This document shows, in pieces, positions 8,979-15,806 of a stretch of 64,000 bases of DNA. The notes under the pieces were generated by a model. The model ran no database searches, was not told the origin of the DNA, and saw nothing but the letters and a program-made list of their open reading frames with translations. Positions within the stretch are counted from its first letter, which is position 1; the number at the start of each line of letters is the position of its first letter. Source of the stretch: Roseiarcus sp963761435. GTDB taxonomy: Bacteria; Pseudomonadota; Alphaproteobacteria; Rhizobiales; Beijerinckiaceae. A program made the position numbers and the translations under genes. The stretch lies in assembly GCA_963761435.1 (NCBI GenBank), contig CAVXHJ010000025.1:104791-168790 (forward strand), read 5' to 3'.

Positions 8979-9146
8979 CGTCAATCGGTCTCTCTGAATT
9001 TGTGGAAGGCGAGCCGGCTCGGCCGCGCCAAACGTGCCCGCCATATGGCTACGGAGCGCCAAATTTCCAGAGAGCCCGCGCGTGGGCGCATTTTTCAAAA
9101 GCGAAAATGCCTCGGCGAAGACCATCGAGGCCGATTCGGCGTCGCT

Positions 9147-10553
9147 TCAAACCGCCTTGCCGCCGCCCGGCCGCCGGAGCAGCTCCGCGAGCATCGCCTG
9201 GGCGTCCTCGATCAGCGACTCCTGATAGCGATAGTACATCTCGCGGCCCATGGGCGTGACGAGCGAGCTCATCTGTTCCTCGCAGCGAAGGTGAAGCGCC
9301 GCGAGCTCCCGGGCCAGGTCCTCCGCGGCCTTTCGATCCTCGGGCGTCTTGACGGCCGCGTCCGGGGGGAGCGTTTTCACATGCTCCGGCGTGGAGCCGA
9401 GACCGCTCAGCGCCTTGAGCCGTGACTCCAGGAGTTCCCGGCTGGCGTCGATTCGCCAAAGCCTGAATCGGCTATACCCGTTCAGGGCGTTGAAGACGAC
9501 GGTCAGGGCCATCGCCAGATAGATCCAATAGGCTGGCGACATCAGGTTCACGAGCCGGGGGAAATATCGATCCGCGAATCCGGGCTCGCCGTTGGTGAAG
9601 AACTCGCGCGCCTCGTCGGCCAGCGGCGCCTGATCCTGGGACTTGGCGGCGGGCGGCGGGTTCTCGCGAACGAAAGTCGGGAACTCCTCCCTGAGCAGCA
9701 TCAGGAAAGCCTCCCGCTCGGCGCGGTGGGTGCAGGCGTTCGTCAGGATGAGCGTGTCGACCTGGGCGACGAGCTTGTCGGTCGCCGGAGTCGGTTTCGC
9801 GATGTCGTAAAATCCGGCGGGGATTCTGCCGAGGCGCAGCCATTTGTCTCGCGCGACCAGGCCCTCGAGGTCGGCGGGAGCGACGATCTCGAGGTCGTAG
9901 GTGTTGGCAAGCCTGCGGATCAACTCTGCGCTGGCCGACATGACGAATGCTGCGAGATCGAGCTCACCGTCGCGAACCATTGCCGCCTGGGCTTCGAGGT
10001 CGTGGTTGGACGGCTTCAGATCGAGCCCCCTGAGATCGGGATTCTCCATCAATTGTCGCATCAGGTCGGCTGTGCCGGAGCCGTCCGGGCCAATGCCGAC
10101 CGACGCGCCCTTGAGGTCGTTGAACGTATCGATCGCCCGCCCGCGCCGCGCGAACAAGAGGAGCGACTCCGGCTGCGGCAGCCTGCCCAAGGACTGCAAA
10201 CCGGCGTCGGCAGGAACCGGCACGCCGTCCTGCACGAAGGCGAAGCCGGGGATGCAGCGCCCGCTTTCGCCGGCGAGGCGAGCAATATTGTCGACCGACC
10301 CGTCGGTTGCGACGACGCTCAGCCGGCCGCTTCTCTTCCGGGCGCGCGCCGCAAGCCGCTCTCCGGTCGCGTGGTACTGTCCGGTCGCTCCGCCGGTATA
10401 GATGGACGCCTTCAGGAACGCGTAATCGCCGGAGACGGTGAAGTAGAGGATCGCCGCCGCGACCGCCAAAGCGGCGATCCCCATCAACAGAATCCTCGCC
10501 CACGCTTTTCGATCGCGGCCGGGTCCAAACGCCAGTTGATCCAGAAAGCTCAT
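9147..10553 (-). CDS. TAXI-family TRAP transporter solute-binding protein, membrane-anchored
   Basis: A 468-residue protein. A membrane segment at about residues 21-43 (ILLMGIAALAVAAAILYF) precedes a TAXI/NMT1-like periplasmic binding fold (SIYTGGATGQYHATGERLA at the front, FNDLKGASVGIGPDGSGT in the middle). A second membrane segment near residue 345 (YWIYLAMALTVVFNAL) precedes a cytoplasmic coiled C-tail. Free TAXI proteins lack the second segment; double-anchored ones are known in alphaproteobacteria without nearby permeases. No TRAP permease genes lie beside it, so a sensing or envelope role is as likely as transport. MSFLDQLAF is chosen as start; 14 codons upstream are also open. Confidence 0.8.
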   Translation of the reverse strand: MSFLDQLAFGPGRDRKAWARILLMGIAALAVAAAILYFTVSGDYAFLKASIYTGGATGQYHATGERLAARARKRSGRLSVVATDGSVDNIARLAGESGRCIPGFAFVQDGVPVPADAGLQSLGRLPQPESLLLFARRGRAIDTFNDLKGASVGIGPDGSGTADLMRQLMENPDLRGLDLKPSNHDLEAQAAMVRDGELDLAAFVMSASAELIRRLANTYDLEIVAPADLEGLVARDKWLRLGRIPAGFYDIAKPTPATDKLVAQVDTLILTNACTHRAEREAFLMLLREEFPTFVRENPPPAAKSQDQAPLADEAREFFTNGEPGFADRYFPRLVNLMSPAYWIYLAMALTVVFNALNGYSRFRLWRIDASRELLESRLKALSGLGSTPEHVKTLPPDAAVKTPEDRKAAEDLARELAALHLRCEEQMSSLVTPMGREMYYRYQESLIEDAQAMLAELLRRPGGGKAV

Positions 10554-10749
10554 TGGTCCGCCGTCCGCCCCCAACGCGACGACCTTATGTGGCAAAGCCG
10601 TCAGCGTGCCAGAGCGAAATTCGGCGGCCGGCGCCGCGTGACCGCCTTTGGGCGACGGCCGCTGCGCTTAATCAGAAATGCGTGTAATTTCTTTGTAAAA
10701 GTCGAAGCCCGTGCTATACCTCTTCCCACGCGGGCCGGATCGAACCTGA

Positions 10750-10955
10750 CTATGGCGGGCGGGCGACGGCGAGGGGCGAGATGTGGAGGATGCATACTTT
10801 GGAGTCCACCGTAACCCATTGAAAAATCTTGCCTCTGAGGAACGAAAGCAAGCGATTGGAAATTTGGAATCCCTTGTGTCCGGCTTGGAATTCCTTGTGC
10901 CGGGCTTTGATTTCCTTGCGGGCGGCTTTGATTTCCTTGCGGCTGGCTTGGATTA
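10750..10955 (-). other. Heptad-repeat reading frame ending in FQWVT (possible small protein)
   Basis: Directly after the cca stop, in a different frame, the minus strand reads four seven-residue repeats (RKEIKA and HKEFQA types), then ISNRLLSFLRGKIFQWVT and about 22 more residues to a TAG. The repeats come from four 21-bp DNA units at 10872-10955 (consensus CCTTGyGssCGGCTTkGATTT). There is no ATG at the repeat start; the open frame extends upstream inside cca to 11049. A second locus at 37256-37383 reads the same design (Lys/Arg/Gln/Glu heptads, then FQWVT). I cannot say whether it is translated. The remaining 10554-10749 and 10600-10750 hold no gene I can see. Confidence 0.4.
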
Positions 10956-12239
10956 GCTTGGGCGCCGGGCCGAGGCCAGTTCCGCGACCGCCGCCTTGAG
11001 CAGGCGTTCGAGGGTCTCCCGCTCCTCGGGAAAGCCAGCGCGGATCCATAGCGCCTCGAAAGCGCGCAATGTCCGGCCGACCCGCGGCCCCGCCGCCACC
11101 CCGCGGGCGATCAGATCCGCGCCGCTGAACGGCAGCTTCGGTTCGGGCGCTTCAGCGAGGAACCGATCGGCCGAAGCGAAAGCCGCGTCCGAGGGCGACG
11201 CCCCTGACTCGGCCTCGGCCAACGCCAGCGCGTCGCGCGCCGCCTCGCGACCAGCCCTGAACAGCAGCTCGCGCAAGCCGCCGGGCGATGGCGGCGCCGA
11301 GAGCCCGTGCAGGCCGGCAAGCGCCGTCGCGGCGGACTTGATCCGCTCGTATTCGGCGTTGGCGAGCCGCAGACGATCGCGAAGCCTGTCCGCGTCTTCC
11401 GGGATCGCTACGCCCAGCGCAGCGAGCCGCAGGACGGCGTCGGGCCCACGACCGCGATCGGCATCGATGGCGATCAGGCGGCTCAGGCGTCCCGGGTAGG
11501 CGAGGCCGCCGAGGATCCGCTCGAGAAAGCCGCAGTCGCCCATCGTCTGGACAACATCGCTTGGGCGTGGCGCCACGAGCAGTTTCATGAGTTCGGCGCG
11601 CACCCGCTCCCGCGAAAGGCGCGCGAGGCCTTCGCGCTCGCCAATCGCGGCGGAAAGCCCCTCGGGGTCGAGTTCGCCTGCGGCGAACCGGGCGGAGAAG
11701 CGGAAGAAGCGAAGGATGCGCAGATAGTCCTCGCGGATGCGCTGATTGGCGTCGCCAATAAACCGCACGCGACCGGCGGCGAGGTCGTCCAGTCCGCCGA
11801 CATAATCGTGGACCGTTCCCTCGAGGTCGAGCGAAAGCGCGTTGATGGTGAAGTCGCGCCGCCGCGCGTCGGCGGCGAAGTCGCGTCCGAACACCACCTT
11901 GGCCCACCTCCCGTCGGTCTCGACGTCCTGGCGCAACGTGGTCGTCTCGAGTGGGCGCCCCTCGACGACGATCGTCACTGTGCCGTGCGCGAGGCCAGTG
12001 AGCGCGACCTTGAATCCGGCCGCCTGCGCGCGGCGGATCACCTCATCGGTCGTTGCCGTCGTCGCGAGGTCGAAATCGAACGCCGGCTCGCCGAGCGCAA
12101 GGTCGCGCACCGCTCCGCCGGCGAGGCGGGTCTCCTCGCCCCCGTCGTTCAGGACCTCGAGCGCGCGCGACAGTGGGCCGTGTCTCAGCGACGTCAGATC
12201 CTTTAGCCTTCCGCCAGCCAAGCCCCGAAGGACCGTCAT
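10953..12239 (-). CDS. cca: CCA tRNA nucleotidyltransferase / poly(A) polymerase family
   Basis: A 428-residue class II nucleotidyltransferase, which adds or repairs CCA at tRNA 3' ends. The catalytic core LAGGAVRDLALG followed by FDFDLAT (the two carboxylates, DxD) is at residues 40-65. RRRDFTINALSLD is at about 135, and IREDYLRILRFFRFSARF (the motif that begins the neck) at about 180. The start ATG at 12237-12239 overlaps the upstream DUF6111 gene by 4 bp (ATGA). It is the last gene of a four-gene minus-strand operon: DUF1285, NUDIX, DUF6111, cca. That order is common in Hyphomicrobiales. Confidence 0.92.
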   Translation of the reverse strand: MTVLRGLAGGRLKDLTSLRHGPLSRALEVLNDGGEETRLAGGAVRDLALGEPAFDFDLATTATTDEVIRRAQAAGFKVALTGLAHGTVTIVVEGRPLETTTLRQDVETDGRWAKVVFGRDFAADARRRDFTINALSLDLEGTVHDYVGGLDDLAAGRVRFIGDANQRIREDYLRILRFFRFSARFAAGELDPEGLSAAIGEREGLARLSRERVRAELMKLLVAPRPSDVVQTMGDCGFLERILGGLAYPGRLSRLIAIDADRGRGPDAVLRLAALGVAIPEDADRLRDRLRLANAEYERIKSAATALAGLHGLSAPPSPGGLRELLFRAGREAARDALALAEAESGASPSDAAFASADRFLAEAPEPKLPFSGADLIARGVAAGPRVGRTLRAFEALWIRAGFPEERETLERLLKAAVAELASARRPS

Positions 12240-12496
12240 TCGATCCGACCCGGAACGAGGATTCCGTTTTCGATATGCGCTGGAACGTAAACGCCGCGGC
12301 CTCGAGGCGCGATGACGTTGACGGCGACGAGCCCCAGAACGGCGGCCGCAAGACCGAGGAGGGTCAAGATCGACACGCGACCGCGCGTCCAATGCTCGAC
12401 TTCGAGCGGATAGCGGGCGCGCACGGCAAGGTAGAGCGCATAGATCGCGAACGGGCTCAGGAACAGCGCCAGCGGCTCGAAAACGGTCCTTCCCAT
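12236..12496 (-). CDS. DUF6111 family small membrane protein
   Basis: An 86-residue protein with two membrane segments (FEPLALFLSPFAIYALYLAV at about 6-26 and SILTLLGLAAAVLGLVAVNV at about 43-62) and a short polar tail ending near GRGVYVPAHIENG. This matches DUF6111, a small alphaproteobacterial family always found between a NUDIX hydrolase and cca. The function is unknown. It overlaps the upstream NUDIX stop by 1 bp (TGATG) and cca by 4 bp, so all are translationally coupled. Confidence 0.85.
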   Translation of the reverse strand: MGRTVFEPLALFLSPFAIYALYLAVRARYPLEVEHWTRGRVSILTLLGLAAAVLGLVAVNVIAPRGRGVYVPAHIENGILVPGRIE

Positions 12497-13152
12497 CAGG
12501 TGAACAGCTTCTCGTAGAGGTTACGCAGGATGCCGGCGGTTGCGCCCCAAATATAGCGTCCCTCGTGCGGCATGGCGTAGAATCTCCGACGGCGCCCCTG
12601 CCACTCGCGCTCCTCGAGACGATGATTGGCCGGGTTCATCAGGAAGGCGAAGGGCGTCTCGAAAACCTCATCGACCTCGCTTGTGTTGATTTTGACCGCG
12701 AATGTCGGGTCGATGAGCGCGACGAGCGGGGCGATCCGAAATCCAGTGCCGGTGAAAAGGGGGTCGAGCCAGCCGAGGGGTTCGACGAACCGCTCCTCGA
12801 GCCCGATTTCTTCATTCGCCTCGCGCAGCGCGGCGTCTCGCGGCGCCTCGCCAGGATCGATCTTGCCGCCGGGAAAGGCGACTTGGCCCGAATGAGCGCG
12901 CAGATCCGACGCCCGTAACGTAAGGAGAACGGACAGGCGTTGCCCCCGGTTGACGATCGGCAAAAGAACGGCGGCGGAGCGAGCCCGGGCGAGCGCTTCC
13001 GGCTCGAGCCGCTGCGCGCCGGGCGCATCGTCGCTTACGCGCGTCGCCGTCGCCCGTTCCAAGTCCGCTATGCTGAGCGAGGCCCGCAGCCTCTCTCGCG
13101 CCAGCCCGCGCAGCGCCGCGGGGCTCGGATCGAATACGGGATCGGCGCTCAA
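12496..13152 (-). CDS. NUDIX hydrolase, CoA pyrophosphatase type
   Basis: A 218-residue NUDIX enzyme. The Nudix box is complete: GGKIDPGEAPRDAALREANE continuing EIGL, at about residues 105-128. The preceding VLLTLRASDLRAHSGQVAFP is typical of the CoA pyrophosphatase (NudL/PCD1) subfamily, which cleaves CoA to phosphopantetheine and ADP. The start is a TTG whose last two bases begin the TGA stop of the upstream DUF1285 gene (TTGA); the frame is open farther upstream only as a shadow of that gene. The subfamily match is by motif, and no substrate evidence exists here. Confidence 0.87.
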   Translation of the reverse strand: MSADPVFDPSPAALRGLARERLRASLSIADLERATATRVSDDAPGAQRLEPEALARARSAAVLLPIVNRGQRLSVLLTLRASDLRAHSGQVAFPGGKIDPGEAPRDAALREANEEIGLEERFVEPLGWLDPLFTGTGFRIAPLVALIDPTFAVKINTSEVDEVFETPFAFLMNPANHRLEEREWQGRRRRFYAMPHEGRYIWGATAGILRNLYEKLFT

Positions 13153-13772
13153 AGCCCCTCGATTTCGCTCGCGCGGCACATGGGGAAGAACAGTCCACGC
13201 GAGCGCACGCCGAACCAGTCCTCGTTTTCGACCCGCTCCGTTTGGCCGAGGGCTACGAGGTCGTAGAACAGCGCCCGCTTGACCAGCGCCCAGAGGTCGC
13301 CCCGCACTCTCACATAGGGTTTGAGCCCCTCCGAGGCGCCGCGCTCGAATCGAAGCGGGTGCTCGCCGTCGACGGTCACTATGTCTTCCACATTGGTGCG
13401 AAACGTCAGTTGTGGTTCGTCGGCCTCTTCGGCAACGCCCATCTCGACCGCCAGAAACGGCGCGTCGTCGACTTTGACGCCGACCTTTTCGACCGGCGTC
13501 ACCAGCACGTGGCGGTCGCCCTCCTTGCGCATGATCGAGGCGAACAGCTGCACCAGCGGCGCGCGGCCAATCGGCGAGCCACAATAAAACCACGTTCCAT
13601 CGGCAGCGATGCGCATGTCGATATCGCCGCAGTCGGGCGGATTCCAAGAAGGCGACGGCCCGAGGCCGCGCAGCCGCCCCGTAGCCGCCTCGCCGAGTCC
13701 TCGCAGGGCCCCTTCCGGGACGCGCGCCGGCTCTGTGTAACTCTCGCGCTTGTTTGTGGGCGAATCTGACAT
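13149..13772 (-). CDS. DUF1285 domain-containing protein
   Basis: A 207-residue DUF1285 protein, conserved in alphaproteobacteria and usually first in the NUDIX-cca operon. Family marks are NPPDCGDIDMRIAADGTWFY (residues about 44-63), PIGRAPLVQLFASIMRKEGD, and FLAVEM followed by LTFRTNVED. No membrane segment or signal peptide is seen. Structures of the family show a small two-domain fold of unknown role. It is divergent from the MoxR gene, with a 102-bp gap that must hold both promoters. Confidence 0.88.
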   Translation of the reverse strand: MSDSPTNKRESYTEPARVPEGALRGLGEAATGRLRGLGPSPSWNPPDCGDIDMRIAADGTWFYCGSPIGRAPLVQLFASIMRKEGDRHVLVTPVEKVGVKVDDAPFLAVEMGVAEEADEPQLTFRTNVEDIVTVDGEHPLRFERGASEGLKPYVRVRGDLWALVKRALFYDLVALGQTERVENEDWFGVRSRGLFFPMCRASEIEGL

Positions 13773-13874
13773 CTGCGTGCTTAGGGCTTGCGCCGCTCCG
13801 GCGCGCGTTCAATCTAGTGCGTCTGACGACAAAACGAAACCGTAAGCCAATCGCGCGGGGCAAAGGATGAGCCG

Positions 13875-14876
13875 ATGAACGTCACGAATATCGCCGACCC
13901 CGGTCAGTTGACCCGTGACGCCGACGCGGCGCTGGAGCGCATCTCCGCCGTGCGAGCGGAGATCGGCGGCGTCATATTCGGTCAGGAGCGCGTCGTCGAT
14001 CTCGCGCTTACGACGCTGCTCGCAGGCGGACACGGATTGTTGATAGGCGTGCCGGGACTGGCCAAGACGAAACTGGTCGAGACCCTCGGAATCGTCGTTG
14101 GCCTCGAGGCGCTGCGGGTGCAGTTTACACCCGATCTGATGCCGACCGACATTCTCGGCTCCGAGGTGATGGAGGAGGGGCCGGACGGCAAGCGCGGCTT
14201 CCGCTTCATCAAAGGGCCGATTTTCGCCCAATTGCTGATGGCCGACGAGATCAACCGCGCCAGTCCACGCACCCAGTCGGCGCTTCTGCAGGCGATGCAG
14301 GAACATCATGTCACCGTCGCCGGGGCGCGGCACGATCTGCCGCGACCCTTCCACGTGCTGGCGACCCAGAACCCGCTCGAGCAGGAAGGCGCTTACCCGC
14401 TGCCGGAAGCGCAACTCGATCGCTTCCTGCTGCAGATCGACGTCGGTTATCCCGATCGGGCGGCCGAACGCCGGATCTTGATCGAGACGACGGGCGAGCG
14501 CGAGGCGCGACCGAAACCCGTCATGACGGCGGAGGACCTGATGGCGGCGCAGCGGGTGGTGCGTCGCGCGCCTATCGGCGATCGCGTGGTGGAGGCGATC
14601 CTTGACCTGGTTCGCGCGGGGCGCCCAGGCGAGGGCCCGCCGGAATTGACCGCGGGGATCGGTTGGGGCCCCGGTCCGCGCGCGGCGCAAGCGCTGATGC
14701 TCGCGGCTCGGGCGCGCGCGCTGGTCGATGGGCGGCTCTCGCCATCGCTCGACGACGTCGCGACATTGGCTGACCCGGCGCTCAAGCATCGCATGGCGCT
14801 GAGCTTCGCCGCTCGCGCGGAAGGCGAGACTGTTTCGGCCGTGATTGCACGGCTCGTCGCCAAGACGATCCAGTGA
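13875..14876 (+). CDS. MoxR family AAA+ ATPase
   Basis: A 333-residue MoxR-type AAA+ ATPase. The P-loop GVPGLAKTKLVE is at about 57-68, Walker B LLMADEINRASPRTQSALLQ at about 117-136, sensor 1 ATQNPLEQEGAYPLPEAQLD at about 160-180, and an AAA lid follows. MoxR ATPases act as chaperones with DUF58 and von Willebrand-type proteins encoded next to them, which is the case here: DUF58, a BatA/DUF4159 protein and a vWA-like membrane protein follow on the same strand. The target of the system is unknown; in other bacteria such sets affect metal insertion, envelope stability or stress survival. Confidence 0.93.
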   Translation: MNVTNIADPGQLTRDADAALERISAVRAEIGGVIFGQERVVDLALTTLLAGGHGLLIGVPGLAKTKLVETLGIVVGLEALRVQFTPDLMPTDILGSEVMEEGPDGKRGFRFIKGPIFAQLLMADEINRASPRTQSALLQAMQEHHVTVAGARHDLPRPFHVLATQNPLEQEGAYPLPEAQLDRFLLQIDVGYPDRAAERRILIETTGEREARPKPVMTAEDLMAAQRVVRRAPIGDRVVEAILDLVRAGRPGEGPPELTAGIGWGPGPRAAQALMLAARARALVDGRLSPSLDDVATLADPALKHRMALSFAARAEGETVSAVIARLVAKTIQ

Positions 14877-14895
14877 TGCGACTGCGTTCCGCGCG

Positions 14896-15803
14896 ATGAC
14901 GCTCCCCGTCTCCATCCGTCGCGACGCGGCAAGTCTCTCGGCGCGTCTGCCGAGCCTCATCATCGCGGCGCGCCGCGTGGCCCAGACAGTGCGGCATGGC
15001 GTTCACGGCCGGCGCCGGGCCGGCTCGGGGGAGACCTTTTGGCAGTTCCGGCCTTTCCTTTCCGGGGAACCGTCGTCGCGAGTTCGATTGGCGCCGCTCG
15101 GCGCGAGAAGAGCGCGCTTTCGTCCGCGAGCGGGAATGGGAAGCGGCGCATACCGTATGGATCTGGTTTGACCGCTCGCCCTCGATGCAGTTCGGCTCGA
15201 GTTCTGGCGCCGGTGTCGAAGATCGACCGCGCCGCCTTGATAGCGCTGGCTTTCGCCGATCTCTGCGTGCGCGGCGGAGAGCGCGCGGGACTGCTCGGCC
15301 TCACCCGGCCGCTGGCGACACCAGGCGTCGTCGATCGATTCGCCGAAGCGATCGCGACGGACGAGAGACTCCGCGGCGCCTCGCGAGCCGCGTTGCCGCC
15401 GTCGCTTCCTGCTGCGTCGCGTTCCATGGTCCTCATGCTCGGCGACTTTCTTTCCGAGCCCGAAGATGTCGCGCGCGCGATCCGGGCGGTAAGCTCTGAG
15501 GGCGCGATCGGCGAACTCGTGATGATTGCCGATCCGATCGAGGAGACATACCCATTTTCCGGCAACACCGAGTTTCTTGATCCCGCGGGTTCGGTGACCC
15601 TGCTCACGCCGCGGGCGCAGAATTTGCGCGACGCCTATCTCGCGCGCCTCGCCGCCCATCGCGAGGCAATCCGCGGCATCTGCGCCCGCTCGGGCTGGGG
15701 TATGAGTATTCACCGTACCGATGCTTCGCCGGCAGAGATCCTGCTTGCGCTGCGCATTCGCCTTTCCGCGCCCGAATCCGGGGCCGGACTGAGGAGCGCC
15801 TGA
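14896..15803 (+). pseudogene. DUF58 domain-containing protein, frame broken
   Basis: The DUF58 partner of the MoxR ATPase, about 300 residues but spread over three frames. Frame one holds LPSLIIAARRVAQTVRHGVHG and GETFWQFRPFLSGE. One extra base near 15082 moves to FDWRRSAREERAFVRERE and WIWFDRSPSMQFGSS (a vWA-type DRSxS). A second extra base near 15203 moves to SKIDRAALIALAFADL and the rest. Both changes are +1. Corrected, this is a normal-length DUF58 protein in a position where one is expected, so a sequence error is plausible. It sits 20 bp after moxR and 3 bp before the DUF4159 gene. Confidence 0.85.
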
Positions 15804-15806
15804 ACG

